Source of the DNA: Hybos culiciformis
Taxonomy: Eukaryota > Arthropoda > Insecta > Diptera > Hybotidae
Assembly: GCA_964007475.1 (NCBI GenBank)
Contig: OZ023274.1
Coordinates: 104,517,372 to 104,581,371, forward strand
Length of the DNA: 64,000 nt
Direction: 5' to 3'
Under the pieces are notes generated by a model that saw only the letters and a program-made list of their open reading frames with translations, was not told the DNA's origin and made no database searches. A program made the translations under genes and the position numbers. Below are positions 1 through 64,000 of the stretch, in pieces. How positions within the stretch are numbered: the stretch's first letter is position 1; every line of letters starts with the position of its first letter.

Positions 1-9
1 ATAGTCAGT

Positions 10-52943
<52,934 letters not shown>

Positions 52944-53972
52944 ATTATTTATTAATCAATTCAATTGGAATTATAAACAAAACGGAAATAACATATTCAA
53001 TTTCTGGAATAAAATACAAAAAATTTGAAGTTATTGCAAAATAATACAAAAAAAAAATTATCAGAAAAGTCAAAAATAAATTATATATTCAAATTCTGTA
53101 ATAAATATGAAATTGGATTTATCTCTATAGGATCATTGACCAATATTAAATTAAAAATAGCCTGACAAAATAAAAGATCTATATTATGTGTGTTCTTAGT
53201 ACTGTGTTAGTGTGTTGTTATACATATCTTTGATGAACAAATTCTAATTTATATTTAATTTAGAAATAAAAATTCATTCATTCGAAATGAAATTTTTTTT
53301 GAACTTTAACTACCCTACATATATAGAATGAGTTTAAGATTTTCTAAGAATTTGCAAATTTTATCATAAATAGTTAATAGACAATTCGCTTGAATGAAAA
53401 ATTTTTTTAATTTTTTTTTTTTAATTTTGGCAATATATCTCACATGGTTTCGTATAATGAAAATTTACGCTTAGTTTAAAATATGAATAATAAATTATTT
53501 CCGCACATAATTTATTTATGTACAATTAAATATATTTTCGTGAATCAAATAATTATACATATACCTACCTATAGTTTTATATATACGGTATTTTTTTAAT
53601 TTTTAAGCTTTTATTAATTTTAAAGATTGGTTTTAATTAAATTTTTTACCAAATCTTATCTTACTGAGATTTTTTTCATATATTCGCCGTACTAAGTATA
53701 AAAATTTTATTTGGAAAAATTATCCATTATATTGTGGTATCCTATAGTTTAGTTAGAAATATGAACATACTAAATTTCCTATTGAGTGCAGAATTAGACA
53801 GTGAAGTTATCTGTCAAATTGACTAACAAATTATTTTTTTTTATTTTTTTGGTGAAGGTATACTTTTGATTTTAACAGACACACTCACATTTCATAATGT
53901 AAAATTATAAATTAAATTTGTAATCAAATGAAATCATTAAAAGTATTATTAGCTAGAAAAATTAAATATAAA

Positions 53973-54403
53973 AAATAAATATTAAATCATAAAAAATACA
54001 TTTTATAAAAAACAACGTTTTTCTTGCGCACTAAAAAGTATAAAATAATTTTACTATGAGTTTCATTTTGGTAACAGACTTTATAACTTTTCTCCGGCTC
54101 ATTCAGAGGATTGTGGACACACATACTTGAAACTGATTACAACAGTCTATAACTAGAAACGTGGGGCGCATTTTTGAGGTAATACTGTAAATGTGTTGTA
54201 AAAATGTGCCCCACGTTTTTAGTTATAGACTGTTGTAATCAGTTTCAAGTATGTGTGTCCACAATCCTCTGAATGAGCCGGAGAAAAGTTATAAAGTCTG
54301 TTACCAAATTGAAACTCATAGTAAAACTATTTTATACTTTTTAGTGCGCAAGAAAAACGTTGTTTTTTATAAAATGTATTTTTTATGATTTAATATTTAT
54401 TTT
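53973..54403. repeat. Long palindrome, two about 203-bp arms around a 24-bp loop
   Basis: The left arm 53973-54175 matches the reverse complement of 54200-54403 with only a few mismatches; the loop is 54176-54199. Examples: CTTGCGCACTAAAAAGTATA in the left arm is mirrored near 54330-54350, and GTGGACACACATACTTGAAA near 54239-54258. Likely a foldback or MITE-type element. A transcript through it would form a nearly perfect hairpin. It lies about 1 kb upstream of the Unc-89 start codon. Confidence 0.9.
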
Positions 54404-54405
54404 CT

Positions 54406-54760
54406 ACTTTTTATGTACCGAATTTGAATAAAATCGTACTTTTGAAGTCCTCCCGATAGGACGTCGCTGGGTAGGAGGACAATAAATGTTTTGTTACGAA
54501 ATTTGTGTGTTCAATCATTTCTTCTTTTTATGTACTAAATTTGAATGAAATCGGACAAACTTTTGGTTGTGAAAATTTGATTGCAAAATTTCTCGGGCAG
54601 ACAAACAGACGAAAAACTTTTCAAATCACGATTAAAGTGGTAGAATATTGTATTGTCATCGGGTTCAGAGCTATATTCAAAATTTCGGAGCTGTAGCTTG
54701 TCGGAAAGTGGTCTAAAATTTGATTACAAAATTTCTAGGACAGACAAACAGACAAGAAAG
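54406..54760. mobile_element. Degenerate duplicated transposon-like sequence next to the palindrome
   Basis: Two pairs of related stretches: CTTTTTATGTAC near 54406 and 54524, each followed by AATTTGAATRAAATCG, and TTTGATTRCAAAATTTCT near 54577 and 54718, each followed by GGRCAGACAAACAGAC. This looks like a decayed repeat family. No intact reading frame with recognisable motifs remains. Confidence 0.55.
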
Positions 54761-57640
54761 TGAGTTGATAAAAACGTTGTAATAAAAAATATATTATAAT
54801 TTAACAATTATTTATAATTATAATACTATATACATTATATTATATTCAAATAATATCTAAACTATTTTTATTTAATAAGGCCTAAAATGAAGTATGTTCT
54901 GTGTTATAAGGTCTTAGTTTTATATGTAATGTAGAATTTTATTAATTATAACTATATATATATAATTTGATTTTGGTAGAAATTTGAAAAATAATTACGA
55001 GGATGGAAAGTGGAGACACTAAGTAAACGTAAAAATGTTTAATACTGACTTTAAGAAATAACTTTTAACTTATGATAGAGAACTGACTGTACATTATAAT
55101 TTTTAGTATATGTAGGGGTATTCAATATTCGTATTTTCACAAATAAATTATATTAAAAAATATTGAAAAAAAAGAAAAAATATTTTAACCACCTGATAAA
55201 TTGATCATCAATTCATTTTGTTTATAGTTTTAATTTTAGAAAAAAAAAAATAATAATAATATTTTCCACTCAATCTTCTTTTAAGTTTCTGAAAATTATT
55301 TACTCATTCTTTTACCAAATTTTTTTTTTTGCATTTCTCGAAGAAAACAACAAAATTAAAAAATTACGAAATTTAAGAGAAAATTATGTTTTCGAACGAA
55401 GAGATTTTAAATTATATATTATGTATTTATACATATACGTGATTGACTATGACTATGCGTGTCGTACACATAATATCATATAATCAAAATAAAATATTAC
55501 AAAAATTCAAAAAGAGAAAATATAAATTAAAAGTAAATTTAAAATATACCTAAATAATTTTCTTAAATATCAATTATTTGAAAAATAAATTACCCAGTAA
55601 CGGTTTGATGGTGGTGTAAGAGATAAAGTTATAATGAAAATTAATTATCGATATGGCTTAAAAGTGGGTATGAAATCTAAAAAAGAGGAGAACTTTTGTT
55701 TAACACATATATAATTTTAGTAATAAGTTCAAATTTATTTGTTATAATTATTTTTTAAAAGAAATTCATTAAATCAAATTCATTGTTATAGATATAGGTA
55801 ATTCGCTGTGGAACGTTTTGACTGATTAGCTAGTTACTCTAGTTCAGCGTGAGCCCCATTAAATCAAAAATTCTTTTCCAAGTTTGTTTTAATGAAAACT
55901 ATTTTTAAATATTATTAATTATTTATAAATTAATTAATATTATTAACCGTAGTCGTCATCAACAAACTTAACTATTTAATTTATATAAATGGTTATTAAA
56001 CCAATAAGAATTCCCTATACTTCAGCATCTCTAAGCTTCTCTAAGCTATAGTAAAATTATTATGTTAATGTACTCAAATTTTTTGTATCGTTTGTTTGTT
56101 CAAACATCTTTAGATAATGTGTTAATTGTTAGAACTAATGAAGCAAAAAACATTTATAATTTAAAAATATTTTAATAGTTAAAATGTTAAAAAGGAATCA
56201 ATAACACGACAAATTACTTTTTTAAAATAATTATTTAAAAAAAAAAACCAGAATTAGAGCTATGTTGTGTCTGCTAAAAACAGATAGTTATGCATATGTC
56301 CATCAGACTCTAAAATCATAGAGATAATGGGAAATTATTATCGAAGATCAAAAACCTCATAAAAAAAAACAATAATAATAAACAAATAATAAATTTTTTA
56401 AAAATAAAAATTAATTCTCACAACAGAATATCAGGAAAATAGATTTAATTTATTTAAATATACAAAATAAAAAATATTCTAATCTCAAAAAATATTTTGT
56501 CAGAACTATTATATTAGGTGTCAAGTTAATAATTCTGATGAGACGATATACAATAATTCGAACAGGACGATATACAATTCAATATAGCTTTTCAATAGTT
56601 TGTACAAGAAAATTGGAAAATAAAAAGGAAGAAGCACTACTAGATTATACAAATAAATATAGGTAGGCATGTAAGTAAAATTCTTTTCATCTATACATTT
56701 TTGCTGCTGCTGTCTACCGTTACTCTATATTAGTATCTCACGTACAAGTAAATTCTCCTCCCTCAGCTTTTTTTCACAATTTATGATATTAAGTGTATCT
56801 GTTTATGTCTTAGGTACACAACAATTTTATTAGAAACAATAGAAAAATAAAAGTATTATTTTTTTTTTTTTTTGACAAAAATTATTCTATTTTTTCTATA
56901 TTATTTAAATTTAAAAATATTTTTTATATTTGTGATATGGCGCCAAATTACTTAGTATAAATGAATATAAATATAATGTGTAACTTATTTTAAATAATTT
57001 ATTCAGTTGGATGCTCGGTGACAAATAAATTCAATTTTGCCTTTATGTCACTTTCAAAATAGCATAAAGTCAATTAACTTTTATGTTCTATGACTGATAT
57101 CTTTTCGTATCTGATTTTCGAGGAAAAAATTAATTATATTTTAGAAAAATTTAAATTGAACTCTAGATGCGTTTTTTTAACATATTTTTTTTTATGAAAT
57201 TGAAACAAAGAACACAGTTTAATATATTTTTTTAATTTATATACATATTTATTTATTTATTATGGCATTTTTTGCATTTAGGTTTCTGAACGATAAAATT
57301 CCAAACTTGAATCAAACTTTTCATTCGAAATAAAATTGTTTTTGTTCTAAAGGTTGACTGAATGAGAAGACAAAGATTTTGAGCAACAAATCATAAGAAC
57401 ATCATCAGAAACATATAACTACATATAAATATATGTGAATTTATATTTACATATATTTACATATATTTATACATCTCACAGTCTTCTGTAATCACTTTGG
57501 TTTTTAAAACTTTTTAATTTTAAAACTTTAAAATTTTTTTTTCAATTTTTAGATATTTTCTTTCTAACCTCTTAATTTGAAATATTTTTGTACAAAATAT
57601 TTTTTAATTTTTTATTTTCGAATTTTTTGAATTTATATAA

Positions 57641-57720
57641 AAAATTTCATAACGGTAAAAAAAAACAATTTTTAATTTTTCAAACAAAAATTTTTAATTT
57701 TTCTATCGTTATGAAATTTT
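57641..57720. repeat. Short imperfect hairpin
   Basis: AAAATTTCATAACG at the left is mirrored by CGTTATGAAATTTT at the right, with partly matching A/T-rich sequence between. It lies in low-complexity upstream DNA; no function is suggested. Confidence 0.5.
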
Positions 57721-59029
57721 GAAAATTATTACCTTTTTTTTTTTTTTTTCAAAAATTTTTTTTTAATTGAAATTTTAAATTATATAATTTTTTTTTTTTG
57801 CCTAAATTTCTTTCGCTTAATTTCAATTATAAAATAAATTACAAAAAAATTTAAAATATAATTTTTATTTTTTATGTTAAATTTTTGTTTTATTTTTTTT
57901 TGTTATTTTTTAAAACATATGATTTTTAAAAACTCTTCAGAATTTTTATAAATTCATAAAATTTTATATATATCTATGTACCTATATATATATATTAATT
58001 TTTTTTTTTTTGTGAAATAAATCACTCTTTAATAGTGTTTTTTATAGTTAATTAGGCATATTTTATTTTTTATTTTTTTTATGCTTTTTTTTTTTATTTT
58101 TTAAAATCCCAAACGATATGAACGAGACCTAAAGAAAAACTAATTCTAATTAGAAAAAAATAAATAAATAAAAATAAAATAAATAACTATAAAAAAAAAA
58201 CTGAAAAGAAAAGAAAAATCTGATATATAAAAATTTTGAGACATTCAATACATTTTTTCGCAAACCACATTAGAAAAAAAATTTTCAAAATTCGACAACG
58301 AGAATTAAACATAAGAAAAAAAAAAAAAAAAACAAAATAAAATAAAATTAAAATAAAATAAATTAAAGAAAAAAAAAAAAACTTCATTGAAAAACATATA
58401 AAATTTTCATTAAAAAAAAAAAACCAAAAAGAAAATTTTAAGAAAACGAAGAAAGAAAATGAATAAATAAATAAATAAATAAACATGTACATAAGAAGCA
58501 TTATATAGGTACTAGGTAAGATAACTTTTTCAAATTCAATGCGATTTTTATTTTTCACAAAAAATTAAATATAAAAAGGAAATCTTTTAAATATTCATTA
58601 ATTGGAATTTTGCATTTATTCTAAATGGGATCGTGTAGAAAATCATGTTTTTTTTTTTGTGAAGTTTTGCCTTCGACTTTGACTACCTGTTTACAGCTAT
58701 AGCATAAATATATTTTCTCAAAAAAATCATATTCCAAAATTAGAAATTTAAGCAAGAAGCATTTTTGTTTTTTTTTCAAAATAAGGTATTCTGTGGGAAA
58801 TAATTTACTTAATTATCTTTGGTCAAAATGTCCCTGCGATTCAAAAATAAGGTATAGTGTTACATTTCAAAAAAGCAATAACAATTCTACAGTTTTCTTA
58901 TTAATGACTGGCAATTAGTTTTATATGTATATGTTTTTAATCAACTTGTAAGACCTCGTACTCCTGTCTTGATTTTATCACAATCATATCAAAATTAAAC
59001 CCAAAATCTGATACGTTGAATCGTTAATT

Positions 59030-59453
59030 ACACTGGCCTACACTCATTTTGATGCCTAAGATTTTAGACCTGATTTTGGGTATACTTTGTGAGCTGATAC
59101 AAGAAAACTAGTCACATTTTTCATATCAGCTCTTTATCTTGATTGCCAATTTCAATACCAAAGTATACAGAATACAAGCGAATTACCGTGTCATTAATCG
59201 GTTTCCGTTGATCTTTCATTATATACTCACCGCGTATGTAACAAAACATATCAGGATCGTTAATGCAACTTCTTGACTTACTTGCCATCATAAATTTATA
59301 CGATTAATGTCATAAAAGCAGTTATAACATGGACTGATTTTGAATAAAACCGTAAAAAATTTGAAATAAGAATTGTAGGTAAACCAGAGCTGTCAGCTGA
59401 CATCTAGTAGCAGAGCTGCACCAATTCAAAAATTTTTTTTTGTAGGCCAGTGT
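59030..59453. mobile_element. Small element with 13-bp inverted ends
   Basis: ACACTGGCCTACA at 59030-59042 is mirrored exactly by TGTAGGCCAGTGT at 59441-59453, enclosing 398 bp without coding potential. The flanks do not show a clear target duplication, so this is a tentative MITE call. Confidence 0.5.
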
Positions 59454-60443
59454 TATCAGTGTTTTAAGAATTGTATTGTATTAATTTTAAATTTAAAAAA
59501 ACATAAGAAATAAGTAGTGTGTAAATATATAATATGTTACACGGCGGCTATCGTTTCACAATTTCATGTAAAAATACTTATGATTCGATTATGACAAGAC
59601 CGTACTCTAAAGTAATAAAAGACTGAATTTGAATATCCTTGTAAAATCAAAGTATCTATACTAATCTATTCGCGAAATTAAATTAATTTAATATTTTTGA
59701 AATATCCCCATTATCTTGTTTCGAAATATCTGCCTTTTTATTTTAATGTATATTATTGTATATATATAAAATAATCGCTAATATTTTTATTTTATACATA
59801 ATTATTATTAAGTATTTATTTATTTTTATTTATTTTTTTTTTTGCTGAAAAAGAACTTCATGGATGATTTTCTTCAAAACTATTAAAAGAATGTGTCCGT
59901 CAAATAATTTGAAAAACAAATTATAAAATTTTTAATATAAAATACCAAAATACATGTACAAAAAAAAAGAAAAAAGAATTAGACATTATCCGCAATACGA
60001 GATAAATTTATTTTTTACAGTGAATTTTCTTTTTTCATCATGAAAGTGGGAATGGCATGTTGTTAAGGCAAGAAGGTTTATTCGCATTAGAAAGAAACAT
60101 AAATATTTAGCACAGTTTGAATCACAAAGTTAGTTTAATTAATAAAAGTTTATTATTAGTTCTCTTTTTTTATATATAAGTACCTTTCAAGAATACATCG
60201 GTATAAAGAAAGTTGGTAATTATTTATGTTAGTCTCTTAACCAAAAAAAATTCATATAGCGGAAGTTAAATAGAACGCACTGGCAAATGCTAAAAAAATT
60301 ACTAAGTTCTTAAAGTGAAGTGAAGGGTTAAAATGACTTGAAATTTACTGTGCATAATTTCTCTTGAAAATTTAAAAAAAAATTAACGTTATATTCATTT
60401 TCTGTCTACCTGGGTGTCTGTCCGTTCGTTCGTTGCACAGTTT

Positions 60444-60754
60444 AACCAAAAAGCATGTATATAAAGAGGAATCAGTCCCATACAAAAAAAAGAATTAAAA
60501 TAGTGAAACAAAAAATCCATATCCCATGAGCTTTTTTTTTTTTTTTTTGAGAATTCCACTCTCACAAATGCTTTTAAAAGTTCAAAAATAACAACAGTTC
60601 TATACAATTTTGAAAGTTTTAAAAGCTTTTGTGAGAGTGGAATTCTAAAAAAAAAAAAAAGCTCATTGGGTTGTGATATGGATTTTTTGTTTCACTATTT
60701 TAATTCTTTTTTTTGTATGGGACTGATTCCTCTTTATATACATGCTTTTTGGTT
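60444..60754. repeat. Second long palindrome, about 145-bp arms, 20-bp loop
   Basis: The left arm 60444-60587 is mirrored by 60608-60754 (for example AACCAAAAAGCATGTATATA against the right end, and GAATTCCACTCTCACAAA near the centre); a poly-T/poly-A tract sits in each arm. Small indels separate the arms. It is probably a foldback element, and its sequence is unrelated to the palindrome at 54 kb. Confidence 0.88.
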
Positions 60755-62886
60755 TAGCACTAAAATTATTAAACTTCTGATTAAACTTCTGATTGTCTTT
60801 GGGGTATAAATATTTTAATTTACCACAACCAAGATTTGTCTCATTTAAAAGGAGTAACAAGCTGAAAGAAGAATTTATTTTGCAAAGATCTGATATGAGT
60901 TATTATACGTAATATATAGTTCCTTACTGAAGGTATTTAACACTTTTTATTGCGCATTACAGACTGCATTTCCAATTCCAATTGCAGATATACAAAGTAT
61001 TTTTTAGAATAAATTAATATTTATATTGGAATTGTATAGTTAGTGGGCCTAACACATTTCAACGTTATATGAAATGCAGCCAAAAACTCATTATTTATAC
61101 TAATTGCTTGCCAAATTATCTATTTTTAAAAGAAACATATACATATTTGAGCAAGCAAAGCAAAAAAAAAAATAAACAAGATTATCTCTCATGTAAAATC
61201 CTAAAATACTATGATGAATTCAAATATAATTTCTAAACCACGAGTAACAAGGGTTTTAATTAGGAAATGAAATGAAAAAATGATTTATTAAAACAGCAAA
61301 AAAAAAAAAAACAATTTAATTTTTCTCAATTTTATTTATTTTTAAATTAAAAATGTAAAAATAATATTTGCAAAATAAATCTTAAGCATTCATCGAATAC
61401 TCACTACTACCCCACTATTACCTATGTGTAAAATTATACATAGAGTCTTTTTTTTGTATTTTACTTTTACATCATTTTATATTTATTTGAAATTATTATT
61501 GTTATGATAAATAAATTAACCGGCTAATAAATATGTTGAAGGATGGCGTTATGAATTGAAATTATAATAAAAAAAAAAAATTATAAAATCAAATTAAGTG
61601 CAAACATCTTCATAAAATATCAACAAGTGGTTTTAAATTTATATGCGATGATTCTCTATCCAAACATAAAAAATGTTGTAGGTGGTACAACATCAACATA
61701 ACATAAATATATACCTATAACTTTTTTGTTTTTATTTTTGTTTTGAAGAAACATATGAAAATGCAAAACATAAATAAACTGGAATAATTGTCATTGTCAA
61801 TACCGCTTAATTGAAGATATCTACATAATGATTAATCTATGTAATGTACAGTATATATGTATAATTGTATAATGTACATATGTAATTGCAAAGACACCTC
61901 GAAGGTACCTCGAAGTTAAAATTGAAGCTAATTTTGGTTTGTCATTTCTCCAATCAAGACTATATGCCTCTAAATTAAACATTTCTAGACATATTTTTTA
62001 ATATCGAACTATCAGGAGAGTAGCTAGAGTTAATACAAATGAATTACGTATTTATTTTATTAAATTCGAAATTTATTACAAATCAATGTAATGTCAAAAT
62101 ACTGCCAATGATCATAAATTTTATATGGTATTTATATCTTCTGTCACAATAAAATAAAGAGTAGGGACCTACTAAAATATAATTGAATGCGTGGGTATTA
62201 TTTCATCATCAGTTAATTGCTGAACTAATTAATTAATTAAGAAAATAAAATATTCAAAACATATTATGTAGTTTTTTTTTTTTTTCATTAAGAATTGCAT
62301 TCAAGTGTGTGATAATTTAATAAGCACAATAAAACTTCAAGGTTTAAATTGAGAAAAACCGAAAAAATATATATAGTTGTAAATGTAACAAACAGCATTT
62401 TCCAATAAATTTCGAAACGGAACTTAAATCACCTTTCCACAAACATTTTTCAAGTGTATTATCGATAATATATCTACATGTATTTTACATGCATATGAAG
62501 TAGTTAAATAAGGAATCGGTTTTTGTGAATTTTATTTGCTCGATTCTTCTCTTAAGTTGTAATTCTTACTGAAAAACTTTTTCGCTTTCGTAGTTACTGA
62601 AAATGAACTAACTAGTCATTACCACACAATCTCTTCGTTGATTAGGATCCAAGATATAATATTCATAAAATTAAAAGTAAGTTTTCATTTTATTTTGCTA
62701 ACATCGTAGATGTCTCAACTTGAACATTAATTTAATATAACACTTCTTAATAACTAGTTACTATGGTATCATCATAAAAAATATAATTTAAGTCAAAATT
62801 TATTTTGTATTCTAACAATATTTTGTATTATGTTTTTTATATTATTTTTATCGTTGTTGAAATGAAATTACAAATTATATTTTTTG

Positions 62887-64000
62887 TTAACATGATGACT
62901 TTATTTTATAACGCTCAACTTCCATTAATAATTGATCATATGATGTTTGCAATGCACAAACTTTTTCGAATAATTCACTATTAGAATTTTCAATGCCTGA
63001 AAATTAAAGTTAAATAGTTTTAAATAATAATTTTTTCCTTACAATCGTATTTTAATTAGAAAATTATTAATTTATAGCAAATTTTATTCTGTAATAAAAA
63101 CTGTAATTAAAAATTGAATTCAGATTTATATCAAATTAAGAAAAATTCAGAACCAAAATACCAGTTGTGCAGAGACTTACCAGTTGTGCAGAACGAAAAT
63201 ACCAGTTGTGCAGAGATTTACCAGTTGTGCAGAACCAAAATACCAGTTGTACAGAGACTCACCAGTTGTGCAGAATTAAAATACCAGTTGTGCAGAGACT
63301 TACCAGTTGTGCAGAACCAAAATACCAGTTTTGCAGAGACTTACCAGTTGTGCAGAACCAAAATACCAGTTCTGCAAAGGCATACCAGTTGTGCAGAATC
63401 AAAATACCAGTTGTGCAGAGACATACCAGTTGTGCAGAATCAAAATACCAGTTGTGCAGAGACATACCAGATGTCTTATTATACCAAATTTTAACAATCA
63501 TTCAGAAAAATACCACAACCTTAATTATTGATTTTCTGTTTCACAACTTATTCTTACCTGAGTTTTGAAATTTCAACTTTTCTATATCATCAAAATACTT
63601 GTTTTGAAATTTATTTTTGCTTGTCATGAAATTAGTCATTGATGTAGAATTAAGAATATCGGCTAGTTTTTCTTTCCCATTTATTAATGTTTTTTTATCA
63701 AACTAAAAATAAAATAATTAATTCATAAAAAAAAATATATAAATGTCAGAAAAATTAAACAAAATTGGGATTCTAGCTTAAGTATATTAAAAAGAGTATT
63801 TATAACAAACCCAAAGTACCTTCTTTATCGATTCTACTATATGTTAATGAACCGAAAATATGAATGAGAAATTTATGGTTGTTTTAATTTTAATTATTAC
63901 TTTTAAAATGAATAAAAATAATATTTGTATAAAAAACATTTATTAATTAACCTCTAATTCTGCGATTTGTTGCTTTAGTGCTTCAATTAAATGTGTGCTT
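62887..64000 (-). CDS. 3' end of an unrecognised coiled-coil protein gene (partial)
   Basis: Three exons are visible: 63952-64000 (runs off the window; STHLIEALKQQIAELE), 63558-63702 (FDKKTLINGKEKLADIL to KLKFQNS) and 62887-62996 (GIENSNSELFEKVCALQ to YKIKSSC, then TAA). Splice sites are GAG|GTTAAT to TTTTTAG and TCAG|GTAAGA to TTTTCAG, and phases match. The heptad-like spacing of Leu/Ile and the many Glu/Lys/Gln indicate a coiled coil. I cannot assign a family. The gene lies upstream of Unc-89 in the same orientation, about 9.9 kb from its ATG. Its last intron contains the 41-bp minisatellite. Confidence 0.75.
63150..63475. repeat. 41-bp minisatellite (about 7.7 copies) with repeated splice-donor motif
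   Basis: Units start at 63160, 63201, 63242, 63283, 63324, 63365 and 63406, with a partial one at 63447. Each 41-bp unit is two related halves of 19 and 22 bp sharing the core ACCAGTTGTGCAGA. On the minus strand one half of each unit reads CTG|GTAAGT or a close variant. The repeat is intronic in the coiled-coil gene, and its several open frames are by-products of the repeat. Confidence 0.92.

Larger units (their letters stand above)
53004..62886 (-). other. Region between Unc-89 exon 1 and the upstream coiled-coil gene
   Basis: No coding sequence is supported on either strand. It holds two palindromes, one small inverted-repeat element and a decayed repeat (listed separately). The Unc-89 promoter and any 5' noncoding exon should lie here; none could be placed. 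Confidence 0.6.

Noticed and set aside
54505..54696. 63-residue plus-strand frame ending IGFRAIFKISEL
   Set aside because: Lies in a degenerate repeat; too short and unsupported to call a gene, annotated only as a transposon-like remnant.
58187..58558. 123-residue Phe-rich minus-strand frame
   Set aside because: Low-complexity A-rich DNA read as Phe/Leu; no coding signature.
60395..60860. Two short minus-strand frames across the second palindrome
   Set aside because: They follow the palindrome arms and a repeat motif (TDTQVDRK-like) and have no independent support.
63114..63568. Overlapping open frames on both strands with SCAE/YQLCR-type repeats
   Set aside because: They are frame readings of the 41-bp minisatellite; its sequence lacks stops in several frames, and the true exons of the gene flank it.

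Overview
The window is strongly AT-rich animal DNA, probably from an insect. It has short exons with GT/AG introns, long AT introns and many A/T runs. The main reason for calling it an insect is one large minus-strand gene whose domain order matches arthropod obscurin (Unc-89): SH3, RhoGEF (DH), PH, a long Ig array, FN3, kinase 1, Ig, FN3, kinase 2. I cannot name the species.

Layout, in transcription order (all genes on the minus strand). At the right edge (62887-64000) are the last three exons of an unrecognised coiled-coil gene; its last intron holds a 41-bp minisatellite. From 53004 to 62886 there is no recognisable coding sequence, but there are two long near-perfect palindromes, one small element with terminal inverted repeats and degenerate transposon-like repeats. 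Unc-89 begins with a 9-codon exon at 52943 and runs to its stop at position 10. I could place 37 coding exons with GT/AG borders and consistent phases. By my arithmetic they total 13,611 nt, or 4,536 codons plus a stop. Reading the pieces gives 1 SH3, 1 DH-PH, about 21 Ig, 2 FN3 and 2 kinase-like domains. Its first coding intron (36382-52916) contains a complete intronless gene on the same strand (40847-45421, 1,524 aa, unknown family, about 30 FVPGQ-type repeats). Just downstream of that gene lies a 739-bp element with inverted ends and a 4-bp target duplication.

The Unc-89 gene shows several switch points. A 165-nt phase-symmetric exon splits the SH3 domain, and skipping it would restore a normal SH3. 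Two further symmetric exons lie between Ig8 and Ig9. A separate terminal exon (12663-13333) with its own stop would give a kinase-less isoform of 2,359 residues. Both kinase domains keep the ATP-binding Lys and the DFG motif but lack the catalytic Asp of HRD (HCG in kinase 1, HLN in kinase 2), so they look like pseudokinases.

Known biology of the family: obscurin is a giant M-line protein of striated muscle that links myosin filaments and carries signalling domains. All exon borders here are inferred from sequence signals and reading frame only; no transcript data were available.
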